A DNA stretch of 64,000 nt. Origin: Actinobacillus lignieresii (GTDB taxonomy: Bacteria; Pseudomonadota; Gammaproteobacteria; Enterobacterales; Pasteurellaceae). Of the stretch, positions 48,739 to 57,138 are shown in pieces. Below the pieces are notes generated by a model. That model saw nothing but the letters and a program-made list of their open reading frames with translations. It was not told the origin of the DNA and did no database searches. The DNA is taken from contig NZ_UFRM01000001.1 of NCBI RefSeq assembly GCF_900444945.1, positions 2,082,001 through 2,146,000 of the forward strand, given 5' to 3'. Positions within the stretch are counted from its first letter, which is position 1; each line of letters begins with the position of its first letter. A program made the translations under genes and the position numbers.

Positions 48739-49362
48739 TTACACTCGATATTTTTGATAATTAAGTTGTAACCATTGTAAACCGACCACTGCGATAACAT
48801 TATCGATTTTGCCTTCACACACCCATTGATAGGCTTGTTCTCGGCTGACGACGTGTACCAGAATATCTTCGCCTTCCTCTTCTAAGCCGTGCGTTGCACC
48901 GGATTGAACGGTCGAACTGTCGATTAAGCCGAGGAACAAATGTAGGCGTTCCAATTGTCCGCCCGGGCTGTCCCAAATACTTAACGCATGCTCGACCTGA
49001 TTGACGACTAATCCCGCTTCTTCTTGCGCTTCTCGAATCGCCACTTCGGCAGGATCTTCATTACCTTTATCCACCATACCGGCAACCAGTTCGAGTAACC
49101 AAGGAGAAGCATCCGATTTCGGATCATAAGCACCGATACGAACTTGTTCGACTAAAACAACACTATCACGAACGGGATCGTAAGCGATTAATGCCGCCGC
49201 CGCCCCTTTAATCAGTAATTCACGCACGATTTCACCGCTCATTTCACCGGAGAATAGCTTATGTCGGAAATACATTTTCTTTAATTCAAAATGCCCTTTA
49301 TAAACGGTTTCTTCTTTAATCAGATGAAGATCCTGTTGTGAAAATTGACGAAGTTTGGTCAT
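48739..49362 (-). CDS. nudF: ADP-ribose pyrophosphatase (Nudix)
   Basis: NudF, 207 residues (209 in E. coli), cleaves ADP-ribose to AMP and ribose 5-phosphate. The Nudix box is complete: GMVDKGNEDPAEVAIREAQE followed by EAGL, about residues 93-116. Its TTAC-spaced neighbour psiE begins just upstream on the same strand. In several gammaproteobacteria nudF and cpdA are also neighbours. Confidence 0.92.
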   Translation of the reverse strand: MTKLRQFSQQDLHLIKEETVYKGHFELKKMYFRHKLFSGEMSGEIVRELLIKGAAAALIAYDPVRDSVVLVEQVRIGAYDPKSDASPWLLELVAGMVDKGNEDPAEVAIREAQEEAGLVVNQVEHALSIWDSPGGQLERLHLFLGLIDSSTVQSGATHGLEEEGEDILVHVVSREQAYQWVCEGKIDNVIAVVGLQWLQLNYQKYRV

Positions 49363-49371
49363 ATTATTTCC

Positions 49372-49791
49372 TTAGCTCTTACGTAAGCGGTCTGAATGAA
49401 CAAGATAGAGAGCGATGATCATCACTAAAATGGATAATGCGAACAATAATGTGTGCATTGCATTGGAGTGATCGACAATGATTAGCCGTACCATAGCGGT
49501 AATCCCGATATACAGGAAGTAACGCAACGGAAAGTGGTAATTATATTTGAAATACTGCACGATAAGTGCCAAAAATTCAAAATAGAGGAAAAAAATCACA
49601 ATTTTCTCGACGATTTGGAATTTTTCACTATGACTTACCAATAATTCGTATAGAGAATAGGCTTCGGAAAATAACGAATAAGATAGTAATAATCCCGCCA
49701 CTAATAGCGAGATATTGAGCGTCCATTGAAAAAATTCGGAAACGAATTTTCCAAAGCGGGAATGTTTTTCTTCTAATGTAAGTTTAGGCAT
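49372..49791 (-). CDS. psiE: PsiE family membrane protein
   Basis: A 139-residue protein with four membrane spans (about 22-42, 58-78, 85-103 and 112-132), matching the phosphate-starvation-inducible PsiE family in length and in the KYNYHFPLRYFLYIGITAMV stretch. The start was set at MPKLTLEEKH, where the conserved protein begins; it overlaps the upstream phosphopantetheinyl transferase gene by eight bases. The cellular role of PsiE is not known. Confidence 0.85.
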   Translation of the reverse strand: MPKLTLEEKHSRFGKFVSEFFQWTLNISLLVAGLLLSYSLFSEAYSLYELLVSHSEKFQIVEKIVIFFLYFEFLALIVQYFKYNYHFPLRYFLYIGITAMVRLIIVDHSNAMHTLLFALSILVMIIALYLVHSDRLRKS

Positions 49792-50512
49792 TGAAATTCC
49801 TCGGATTAACTTGATAAACAAGCGGTTGAAAATTTGAAATTTTTTGCAATGTTCCGGCTTTCCATTCGCTGAGAACGGCAAGCGACTTGGATGACTCTTG
49901 ATAAAAATAACATAAGTAAAACGGCAGTTGATGGTAAAAATGTAATGTACCTGTCGGACAATATGCCGAACGGATTAATCGCTGTTTGGGAAAATGTTGC
50001 ACTTCGGATAATTTCACAATCCCCACACCTTGCGATTTCAATACCGCTTCATGTAAACACCAACTTAAATAAAAGCGATCGGCTAATTCGGTAAACGGCG
50101 TATGATTTTGCTCAAGTAAGCCGCTAATCTCTTCCGGATTGGCGTAATGACATAATAGATCGGCATAGCGTCTGGCTTTTTGTGGATGTTCAATATCAAT
50201 ACCGACTTGTAATTTGTGTCTATGGTAACAAAAAATCACCGCCACCCATTCGCCGGAATGGCTGATATTAAAATCAATTTGCTCGTGTTGTACGAAAGGT
50301 CTGTCGCTTTCCGTGCGTTGAATATTGTCTAATAAATTCATCGGCAATTGATATTTTTCAAACAGTTGCGCCAATAAAAAACGAGCCGTTCTGCGGCTTT
50401 TCCAACGTTGTAATTGGCGTTCGGAAAGATCCTTTGGCGGTAAGAAAGGAAGCGGTATCGGTTCGTCATAATGAGCAAACACCACTTCGATAATCGGGAA
50501 TGAGTTAGGCAT
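49784..50512 (-). CDS. 4'-phosphopantetheinyl transferase (Sfp type)
   Basis: A 242-residue Sfp-type enzyme that transfers the phosphopantetheine arm of coenzyme A to a carrier protein. Key motifs: FNISHSGEWVAV (near 78), VGIDIEHP (near 104, magnesium Asp and Glu) and FYLSWCLHEAVLKSQG (near 147, Trp-x-x-x-Glu-x-x-x-Lys). The carrier target is not shown by context; no polyketide or peptide synthase lies nearby. Confidence 0.85.
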   Translation of the reverse strand: MPNSFPIIEVVFAHYDEPIPLPFLPPKDLSERQLQRWKSRRTARFLLAQLFEKYQLPMNLLDNIQRTESDRPFVQHEQIDFNISHSGEWVAVIFCYHRHKLQVGIDIEHPQKARRYADLLCHYANPEEISGLLEQNHTPFTELADRFYLSWCLHEAVLKSQGVGIVKLSEVQHFPKQRLIRSAYCPTGTLHFYHQLPFYLCYFYQESSKSLAVLSEWKAGTLQKISNFQPLVYQVNPRNFNA

Positions 50513-50571
50513 AAATCGTGTGTTACAAGCGGTTAAATTTAATCGGAATTTTGTAAAAAATCGGCATTATT

Positions 50572-51000
50572 TTACCGCTTTATCGCAAGGGTTAAAACAC
50601 CCGCCGCCACCAGCGCAATTCCAATCCAATCTTGACCGCTTGGTCTTTCGCCTAAAAAAATGACCGCAAACAGTGTAACCAGCACGATACTGAATTTATC
50701 AATCGGTGCGACTTGTGAAGCGTTACCCATTTGTAACGCTTTAAAATAAGCTAACCATGAAACGCCGGTCGCAATTCCCGAAAGAATTAAAAACGTCCAG
50801 TTTTTGCCGGTAAGCGAGCCGAGCGGTTGCCATTTGTTACTGTAAGTGAGGAAGGCGATGAGTGCGATAATAATGACGATAGTACGGATAAAGGTCGCAA
50901 AATCCGAATCGATACCTTGTAAACCGACTTTGGCAAAGATTGCGGTAAAGGCGGCAAATAAGGCGGAAATCAATGCCCAATAGAGCCATTCATTTGACAT
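50572..51000 (-). CDS. EamA/DMT family half-size transporter
   Basis: A 142-residue protein with about five membrane spans corresponding to one EamA repeat; full-length members have two. It ends EDWIG-type (GERPSGQDWIGIALVAAGVL), the usual end of an EamA unit. Such half-size proteins work as dimers; the substrate is unknown. Single gene, divergent from nhaA. Confidence 0.8.
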   Translation of the reverse strand: MSNEWLYWALISALFAAFTAIFAKVGLQGIDSDFATFIRTIVIIIALIAFLTYSNKWQPLGSLTGKNWTFLILSGIATGVSWLAYFKALQMGNASQVAPIDKFSIVLVTLFAVIFLGERPSGQDWIGIALVAAGVLTLAIKR

Positions 51001-51131
51001 AATTACTCCGAAATGGTTATAAAAGAGACAAACAGACCGGATATAGGTCTAAAAACTGCTAAATTATAGCGGATTTTGCTTTTGTATTCGGTTAAAAAAA
51101 TGTTAAGGTCGATATTAAGTTTATTGGCTAT

Positions 51132-51153
51132 ACGATCGAAGGTTTTCGGTCGT
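51132..51153 (+). promoter_or_regulatory. Hairpin in the nhaA leader
   Basis: ACGATCGAA-GGTT-TTCGGTCGT forms a nine-pair stem with one G-T pair and a four-base loop, ending seven bases before the GAGGAGA ribosome site. It could affect translation start or mRNA stability; no known riboswitch was recognised. Confidence 0.5.
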
Positions 51154-51174
51154 ACTATAGAGGAGATTTTTTGC

Positions 51175-52359
51175 ATGTTAAAACAAATTCAGAAATTTCT
51201 GAAATTAGAAGCGGCGAGTGGTATCTTGCTATTGGTATCGGCACTACTTGCGATGATTTTTGCCAATACTGATTTGAATCAGTTATATTTTAGTTTTCTA
51301 CAAACGGAAGTAGCGATTAAATTCGGTGCTTTTAGTATTGATAAGCCGTTATTAATGTGGGTAAACGACGGCTTTATGGCGGTCTTTTTTATCTTAGTCG
51401 GTATGGAAGTAAAAAGAGAGCTGTTTGAGGGCTCGCTTTCAAGCTATCAAAAAGCGATCTTCCCTGCCGTTGCCGCGCTAGGGGGGATGGTTGTCCCTGC
51501 TTTGGTTTATTGGTTTATTAACCAAAATCATCCGGAATATCAATCAGGTTGGGCGATTCCGATGGCAACCGACATTGCCTTTGCATTAGGAATTGTCGCC
51601 TTACTCAGTAAACAGGTGCCGCCGGCACTCAAAGTATTTTTACTTGCATTGGCGATTATTGACGACTTAGGGGCGATTATCGTGATTGCCTTATTCTTCT
51701 CGCATGAGATGAGTATGCAAGCTTTAACTATTGCAAGTATCGCGATTGTTATTTTAGTGGCAATGAATCGTTATAAAGTAACCGGATTAATCAACTACGC
51801 CATTATCGGTACTATTCTTTGGGCTTCGGTTTTAAAATCCGGAGTACACGCAACCTTAGCGGGTGTGATTATCGGTTTCTGTATTCCGTTGCGCGGTAAA
51901 AACGGCGAAGCGCCGTTACATCATTTGGAACATGCGCTTGCCCCGTGGTGTTCGTTTGCGATTTTACCGTTATTCGCTTTCTCGAATGCCGGCGTATCGC
52001 TGGAAGGTATGAGCTTGGATAAATTAGCTTCTCCGTTACCATTAGGGGTGGCATTAGGTTTAATTATCGGTAAACCGGTCGGTGTTTTCTTATTTAGCTA
52101 TGTAGCCGTATTGTTAGGTATAGCGAAATTGCCGGAGGGTATCAATTTAAAACAAATTTTTGCGATTGCGGTACTGTGCGGTATCGGGTTTACTATGTCG
52201 ATGTTTATTGCCGGACTTGCGTTCGGAGAGGAAGATGCGAGTGAAAGCGTGCTTGCCTTAGCTCGTTTAGGTATTTTAATGGGGACTTTCGTTGCTGCGA
52301 TAATCGGTTATTTCTTATTGAAAATCACGACGAAGCCAAGCCTAATGAAAGCGGTGTAA
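51175..52359 (+). CDS. nhaA: Na+/H+ antiporter NhaA
   Basis: NhaA, 394 residues, exports sodium in exchange for protons. [12 protein letters not shown] (near 127, the TDIAFALG motif) and [11 protein letters not shown] (near 158, the two adjacent Asp residues that bind Na+ or H+) mark the family. ATG 51175 has GAGGAGA upstream; in-frame codons back to 51076 include the leader hairpin and are not part of the conserved protein. Confidence 0.96.
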   Translation: MLKQIQKFLKLEAASGILLLVSALLAMIFANTDLNQLYFSFLQTEVAIKFGAFSIDKPLLMWVNDGFMAVFFILVGMEVKRELFEGSLSSYQKAIFPAVAALGGMVVPALVYWFINQNHPEYQSGWAIPMATDIAFALGIVALLSKQVPPALKVFLLALAIIDDLGAIIVIALFFSHEMSMQALTIASIAIVILVAMNRYKVTGLINYAIIGTILWASVLKSGVHATLAGVIIGFCIPLRGKNGEAPLHHLEHALAPWCSFAILPLFAFSNAGVSLEGMSLDKLASPLPLGVALGLIIGKPVGVFLFSYVAVLLGIAKLPEGINLKQIFAIAVLCGIGFTMSMFIAGLAFGEEDASESVLALARLGILMGTFVAAIIGYFLLKITTKPSLMKAV

Positions 52360-52390
52360 GCGGTCTGATTTCAGTCGTTTTTCACAAACT

Positions 52391-52422
52391 AAATGCCTCA
52401 GTGAATCGGTTGGGGCATTTTC
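52391..52422 (+). terminator. Terminator after nhaA
   Basis: AAATGCC and GGCATTT around a longer imperfect loop, followed by TTCATTT; moderate quality. Confidence 0.55.
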
Positions 52423-52501
52423 ATTTCAACTGTTCGGGAACTTTCAGGTGTAACATCATTCTTATAACGTTAAAAAAGTAAAAATAATAAAGGAGATTTT
52501 A

Positions 52502-52990
52502 ATGTTAAGAGTATTGCCCATAACTTTGTTTTTATCGGCTTGCGTTTATGTCGTTCCGTCGCCTCATCAAGGGGATTATCCTACTCATCAGCCGAATGTC
52601 ATTCTTATACCGAATCAACATGATTATCCTCATTCAACGCATCGTAGGCTAATTAGAACAGCATCCGGTCAATGTTTAGACCAAAGCGGTTCGAATTATC
52701 ATGGCGTGATTGCATATCGTTGTCACGGCAAAGCGAACCAGCGTTTTGAATTCGTCAATTCGCAGATTAAAGTGAATGGGCAGTGTTTGGATGTCGGCGG
52801 AGAAAGACAAAATGACGGTGCGAAAGTGATTACTTATCGCTGTCATGGCGGAGAGAATCAGCAATGGTTTAGAGACGGGCAACAAATCCGTAGCAGTATG
52901 AGCGGTAAATGTTTGGATATTGGTAAACAAGGTAACAAACTGGCGATTTACCAATGTGACGGCAGCCGAGGACAACAATTTTTCTATTAA
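52502..52990 (+). CDS. Lipoprotein with a ricin-type beta-trefoil lectin domain
   Basis: A 162-residue lipoprotein: lipobox LSAC (Cys near 14), a Pro/His-rich spacer (about 15-48), then a single RICIN domain (about 50-162). Three repeats are visible, each with a GQCLD- or GKCLD-type start and a Q-x-W-like end (ANQRFEF, ENQQWF, RGQQFF), and paired cysteines. Such domains bind galactose-type sugars. It could be an adhesin or sugar-binding surface protein; cytolethal-toxin CdtA/CdtC subunits use the same fold but no cdtB lies nearby. Confidence 0.75.
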   Translation: MLRVLPITLFLSACVYVVPSPHQGDYPTHQPNVILIPNQHDYPHSTHRRLIRTASGQCLDQSGSNYHGVIAYRCHGKANQRFEFVNSQIKVNGQCLDVGGERQNDGAKVITYRCHGGENQQWFRDGQQIRSSMSGKCLDIGKQGNKLAIYQCDGSRGQQFFY

Positions 52991-52992
52991 GT

Positions 52993-53020
52993 AAAAAGGT
53001 GCAATTCATTGCACCTTTTT
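52993..53020. terminator. Bidirectional terminator between the lectin lipoprotein gene and dtd
   Basis: AAAAAGGTGCAAT / ATTGCACCTTTTT, a perfect 13-bp inverted repeat with a two-base centre. Confidence 0.9.
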
Positions 53021-53025
53021 TCGTT

Positions 53026-53460
53026 TTAGATCTGTAGCCAAAAAGTCACCGGCCCGTCATTTTGCAAACTGACTTGCATATCCGCTGCGAATTGTCCGGT
53101 TTGAGTATGGATTTTCCGAGCGGCTTGCTGATGAAAATATTCGTATAACGCATTCGCTTCCTGTGGGGCTGCACCACGCGAAAAACTTGGGCGTAAACCT
53201 TTATTGGTATCAGCGGCTAAAGTAAATTGCGATACCACTAATAAACTGCCGCCGGCTTGCTGTACGTTTAAGTTCATTTTGCCTTGTTCATCGGAAAACA
53301 CTCGATAGTTAAGCACTTTTTCCAGTAATTTATCCGCTTTGGCTTGGTGGTCACCCTGTTCTACGCCAAGTAATACCAATAAGCCATGTGAAATTTCACC
53401 GACCGTTTGGTTATCAACTTCTACTTTTGCCCATTTTACACGTTGGATTAAGCCGATCAT
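53026..53460 (-). CDS. dtd: D-aminoacyl-tRNA deacylase
   Basis: Dtd, 144 residues (145 in E. coli), removes D-amino acids wrongly attached to tRNA. Both active-site signatures are present: SQFTLAAD near residue 78 and the C-terminal NDGPVTFWL. It overlaps yihY by four bases, the same pair as in E. coli. Confidence 0.96.
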   Translation of the reverse strand: MIGLIQRVKWAKVEVDNQTVGEISHGLLVLLGVEQGDHQAKADKLLEKVLNYRVFSDEQGKMNLNVQQAGGSLLVVSQFTLAADTNKGLRPSFSRGAAPQEANALYEYFHQQAARKIHTQTGQFAADMQVSLQNDGPVTFWLQI

Positions 53461-54299
53461 AAATTGAGTTTTCCTTTTTTCATTTCATTATATACATTTA
53501 GGGTAGAGGTAATTAGTCCTCCGAACAGTACTACTTGCCAGCTCAAATGAATCCATAACAGCATAATCGGTAATACTGCTAATGCGCCGTAAATCGCTTG
53601 ATAAGACGGAAAGGTGCTAATGTACCAAACGAAGGCTTGTTTACCTAAGGTAAAAAAGATTGCGGCAACAATCGCACCGAGCATAGCATGTAGAATATTC
53701 ACTTTAGTATTCGGCACCAGCCAATAAACGGTGGTGAATAATAACCAAATTAACAAAAACGGTGTGTATTGTAATAGCTGCTGGCTAAAGGACAGTAAAC
53801 CGTTTTCATTAAAAATCGCCATTGAAAAGATATACGAGCTAATCGCAATACTACCACCTGCCAATAAAGGCGCGATAAATAAAATCACGGCATATAACAA
53901 AAAAGAGATAAAAATAGACCGCTTACGGTGGTTACGCCACATTTTATTAAGCGTTTCATCAATGCTTTGAATCAGCATTAGAGCGACCACGACCAAACCG
54001 ATAGTACTGACAATCCCCATTTTTTTTGAGTTTGCTACAAACAGATCAATATATTCTTCCACCATATCGCCGGCATTTGGGGCAAAGTTATCGTAAATCA
54101 GCATTTTCAGTTGCTCGGTCGCTTCCTGAAAGATAGGAAAAGCGGTAAAAATAGAAAATACCACCATAACCAACGGTACAATCGCTAATGTTGTGCTGTA
54201 AGTTAAATAACCTGCAGAAACCGGAATATTGTGAATTTTCCAGCGTTTGAGTAATAACTTTAGAAAAAGTGGTAGCGTAAAAGACGTCATTTCCTGCAT
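53457..54299 (-). CDS. yihY: YihY family inner membrane protein (formerly RNase BN)
   Basis: A 280-residue protein with about six membrane spans: [21 protein letters not shown] near 29 is the family start, and [23 protein letters not shown] near 240 the end. Once labelled ribonuclease BN in error, the family is of uncertain, possibly transport, function. The start may be ATG 54299 or, three codons on, ATG 54290. Confidence 0.88.
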   Translation of the reverse strand: MQEMTSFTLPLFLKLLLKRWKIHNIPVSAGYLTYSTTLAIVPLVMVVFSIFTAFPIFQEATEQLKMLIYDNFAPNAGDMVEEYIDLFVANSKKMGIVSTIGLVVVALMLIQSIDETLNKMWRNHRKRSIFISFLLYAVILFIAPLLAGGSIAISSYIFSMAIFNENGLLSFSQQLLQYTPFLLIWLLFTTVYWLVPNTKVNILHAMLGAIVAAIFFTLGKQAFVWYISTFPSYQAIYGALAVLPIMLLWIHLSWQVVLFGGLITSTLNVYNEMKKGKLNL

Positions 54300-54457
54300 T
54301 TTTTACCTATTGTTATATCAGTATAAAACAATTGTTAATCGTATTGTATACATAAGTTATTGTCATAAGTTGTATTTCTTTTATTGACAATATATTTAAT
54401 TTTACTTAAATTTACATTTAGTTGTGGTGTTTTATTATAATTATAGGAGAATATTTT

Positions 54458-54694
54458 ATGTCATCAACTTCATTAGATACTGTAGAAGTCACTGGATCCT
54501 CAGAAAGAGATCACAGAGCCGAATCAGATGATAAAAATAACTATGATAAGTATATAACAAGAAGAGGTTCTAAAAAGAGAAAATATAAGCCTGTATCAAA
54601 GGAAAGAATGATATGGCGGAAAAATTTGCAAAATATTGGCTTACTAAATCTGATTCCAAAGCAAAAATTATTAGCTGTATTGCTGGTAGTATAA
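54458..54694 (+). CDS. N-terminal fragment of a colicin-M-like protein (TonB-box-like start, before frameshift)
   Basis: ATG 54458 has AGGAGA eight bases upstream. The product starts MSSTSLDTVEVTGSS; the LDTVEVT stretch resembles a TonB box (colicin M has ETLTV at the same place). A highly charged, probably unstructured stretch (about 16-50) follows. In this frame the protein drifts into unrelated residues after codon 55 and stops at 54694. The next gene's frame continues the sense if one A is added to the A5 tract at 54620-54624, turning WRKN into WRKKFAKYWL. So this is best read as the first part of one 274-residue protein. Codon use is AGA- and ATA-rich, unlike the neighbours. Confidence 0.6.
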   Translation: MSSTSLDTVEVTGSSERDHRAESDDKNNYDKYITRRGSKKRKYKPVSKERMIWRKNLQNIGLLNLIPKQKLLAVLLVV

Positions 54695-55281
54695 CTGTTA
54701 CTGTAAAGAAGCTACCTTTAAAAAATACATCGTTAGGACTAATGATACATTATTGGTGTGGAAGAGGTGAACCAATGACATTATCAGAAATCGGAGTAAA
54801 GGAGCGAGTTATATCTCTAGTACAAGAACCAAACCAATTAGGTAAAAAAGGTGGTCATAGTGTTTATAAAGATTTCATTACACAGATTCTTAAACAGAAT
54901 GTAACAAGTTTTAAAAATTCATATACATTTAGATCTGTATGGGATGGAGTTGTTGATATAGAAGTTATCAATGATCCTCTTTGGGCAATAGGAAGTGCAA
55001 CGTTATCTGGTAAATTTTTTGGTAGAACTATTAATGAAAATGGAAAGTATTATTTAAAAGGAAGGATCGATTATGAGTTTTATGATGAATTTTCAGATCC
55101 ATACGATATATTAAATTTTACTCAAGAAAAATGGGATCCTAATGGTAATCCTTTTGATATTATTGATAAATGGTCAATAGAAATTAAAGAATCAATTACA
55201 AAGGAAGAGGCATTTCTCTATAGAGCACTTGTAAGACGTAGTAAGCCTAAGCCAACTAAAAGCTCGAACAACCATGAATGA
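54613..55281 (+). CDS. Colicin-M-like catalytic region (putative bacteriocin), frame-shifted from its N-terminus
   Basis: Open for 222 residues from ATG 54613, which has its own AAAGGAAAG, so some re-initiation is possible. The layout matches the lipid-II-cleaving colicin M: IHYWCGRGEPMTLSEIGV resembles AHYLWGNGAERSVNIANIGL; NENGKYYLKGRIDYEFYD resembles SANGSWTYNGVVRSYDD; then DPYD (residues 162-165) falls where colicin M has the catalytic D-x-Y-D. Five residues later colicin M has His-Arg; here it is Gln-Glu. The end IEIKESI mirrors the colicin M end IHIKES. Restored length (274) is close to colicin M (271). No signal peptide. The similarity is read by eye from memory of colicin M and needs a profile search; other bacteriocin or effector families remain possible. 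Confidence 0.55.
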   Translation: MAEKFAKYWLTKSDSKAKIISCIAGSITVTVKKLPLKNTSLGLMIHYWCGRGEPMTLSEIGVKERVISLVQEPNQLGKKGGHSVYKDFITQILKQNVTSFKNSYTFRSVWDGVVDIEVINDPLWAIGSATLSGKFFGRTINENGKYYLKGRIDYEFYDEFSDPYDILNFTQEKWDPNGNPFDIIDKWSIEIKESITKEEAFLYRALVRRSKPKPTKSSNNHE

Positions 55282-55305
55282 TTACTATATTGGGAAAGAT
55301 ATAAT

Positions 55306-55650
55306 ATGCCATCTGCCATTGTTGAAATCCTAAAAGAAATAAGTTGGTTTATTTCACATTCTTTTTTAAGTCAAAATCCGATTATTTTTATTCTTTCTTG
55401 GGGAATGTCTAGTTATGCAATGAGTTATTGTGCAGATAAGTATTATCACTTATGGTCGGTAAAAATAGTACTAGGTATTTTTATCAGTTTTATCTTGTTT
55501 CTGACTTGCTATGTAATGTTTTTTACCATTGGTATTTCTATAACGGATAGATTCAGAATTAGTTTGTTATTCCCCCTCTTTAAGATATTTGGGGGAACTA
55601 TGATCGGTGGCTTAAGCTATTTCTATTTCAATAGAAAGGTAAATCGATGA
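55306..55650 (+). CDS. Small integral membrane protein, putative bacteriocin immunity protein
   Basis: A 114-residue protein with three or four membrane spans (about 24-42, 49-80 and 88-110) and short charged loops. It begins 24 bases after the colicin-M-like gene and shares its AT-rich composition. Immunity proteins of colicin-M-type bacteriocins are small membrane-bound proteins encoded next to the toxin, and the Pseudomonas PmiA type is multi-spanning, so context suggests immunity. The sequence itself was not recognised. Confidence 0.5.
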   Translation: MPSAIVEILKEISWFISHSFLSQNPIIFILSWGMSSYAMSYCADKYYHLWSVKIVLGIFISFILFLTCYVMFFTIGISITDRFRISLLFPLFKIFGGTMIGGLSYFYFNRKVNR

Positions 55651-55658
55651 TTAAAAGT

Positions 55659-55690
55659 AAGGGCATTGAAATGATTTCAATGCCCTTTTT
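55659..55690. terminator. Bidirectional terminator between the putative immunity gene and proA
   Basis: AAGGGCATTGAAAT / ATTTCAATGCCCTT almost without a spacer, then TTTTTATA. Confidence 0.85.
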
Positions 55691-55694
55691 ATAT

Positions 55695-56933
55695 TTATTT
55701 TCTGGCCAAATAATCTCCTTCGCAGACCCATTTGTAAGTAGTAAGGGCCTCTAAGCCCATTGGACCGCGTGCGTGCAGTTTTTGGGTACTGACCGCCACT
55801 TCCGCTCCTAAACCGAATTCACCGCCGTCAGTAAAACGAGTGCTAGCGTTGATATAGACTGCCGCCGCATCGACTTGTGCGACAAATTGGCGTGCCAGTT
55901 GATAATCGGAAGTCAGAATTGCTTCCGAATGTTGCGAGCCGTATTCACGAATATGTGCCACTGCTTGAGCTAAGTTATCAACCACCACCACATTTAAATC
56001 TAATGAAAGCCATTCTTGACGCATTCTCGCTTCATCAAGCGGTTCGATTCCCTCGGTTTTTTGCAAATCATCGGTATGCAATGTGACGCCTAATGCTTTC
56101 ATACGATTTGCAAGTTTCGGTAAAAATTCGACCGCTATGGCTTGCTCAACTAATAAGGTTTCAAGCGTGTTACAAGTACTTGGGCGTTGCGTTTTGGCAT
56201 TCGCAATCAGCTCTAACGCTTTTTGTTGGTCGGCACTTTTTTCGACAAACATATGGCAAACACCGATACCGCCGACAATTACCGGAATGGTCGAGTTCTC
56301 TTTGCAGAATTGATGCAAACCGGCACCGCCACGAGGGATCACCATATCAATGTAACGATCGAGTTTTAATAATTCGAGTAATAAAGCACGATCCGGATCG
56401 GTGACCGCCTGAACCGCCAGTTTCGGTAAACCGGCGGTTTCTAATGCCTGTTGTACGACTTCCACTAACACCGCATTGGTAAATTTAGTTTCTTTGCCAC
56501 CACGCAAAATCACTGCATTGCCGGTTTTCAAGCATAGCGAAGCAACATCAATCGTTACATTCGGACGTGCTTCATAAATAGTGAGAATTACACCGAGCGG
56601 CACACGCTGACGTTCAATTTTCAGCCCTGAATTTAATACGCCGCCGTCAATCACCTGCCCGACCGGATCTGCAAGCTTCGCCACGTTACGCACATCATTA
56701 GCAATGCCTTGCAAACGGCTTTCGTTTAATAACAAACGGTCGATGATAGCGGTCGAAATTCCCTGATTTTTTGCAAATTCAATATCTTTGGCATTAGCGG
56801 CAAGGATTTCAGCCGAGCGTTGTTCCAATTGTTCGGCAATGGTAAGAAGTGCGTGATTTTTTTGAACGTTTCCGAATTGAGCCAGTTCGATGCTGGCGAT
56901 TTTAGCTTGTTGAGCGAGGGTAAGCATTTGCAT
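55695..56933 (-). CDS. proA: Gamma-glutamyl phosphate reductase
   Basis: ProA, 412 residues (417 in E. coli), reduces glutamyl 5-phosphate to the semialdehyde in proline synthesis. Aldehyde-dehydrogenase-like motifs include [17 protein letters not shown] near 107, [11 protein letters not shown] near 133 and the catalytic Cys in [14 protein letters not shown] near 250. The start MQMLTLAQQ was chosen over an upstream in-frame codon that lacks family residues; MLTLAQQ two codons on is equally possible. Confidence 0.95.
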   Translation of the reverse strand: MQMLTLAQQAKIASIELAQFGNVQKNHALLTIAEQLEQRSAEILAANAKDIEFAKNQGISTAIIDRLLLNESRLQGIANDVRNVAKLADPVGQVIDGGVLNSGLKIERQRVPLGVILTIYEARPNVTIDVASLCLKTGNAVILRGGKETKFTNAVLVEVVQQALETAGLPKLAVQAVTDPDRALLLELLKLDRYIDMVIPRGGAGLHQFCKENSTIPVIVGGIGVCHMFVEKSADQQKALELIANAKTQRPSTCNTLETLLVEQAIAVEFLPKLANRMKALGVTLHTDDLQKTEGIEPLDEARMRQEWLSLDLNVVVVDNLAQAVAHIREYGSQHSEAILTSDYQLARQFVAQVDAAAVYINASTRFTDGGEFGLGAEVAVSTQKLHARGPMGLEALTTYKWVCEGDYLARK

Positions 56934-57021
56934 AGCGATATATCTCTTAATTATTAAATTAAGCACAGTCTATCATAGCTGTTTATATGGGTTAAAGCGG
57001 AAATTTTTTACAAATAAAAAA

Positions 57022-57040
57022 GAAAATAATTCTCATTTAT
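57022..57040. promoter_or_regulatory. Fur box upstream of the TonB-dependent receptor
   Basis: GAAAATAATTCTCATTTAT matches 12 of 19 positions of the Fur consensus (GATAATGATAATCATTATC), in a 205-base AT-rich region before the receptor gene. It implies iron repression. Confidence 0.7.
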
Positions 57041-57138
57041 ATAGAATAATAAATCGATTTATGTTTATAATTGTAATGAATGACTAATAATGAAAATAAA
57101 AGTCAGCTTATTAAATGATAAACGTTTAAAGGAATCCG

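Noticed and set aside
52502..52990. Cytolethal distending toxin subunit
   Set aside because: The lectin fold alone is not enough; there is no cdtB or second lectin subunit nearby.
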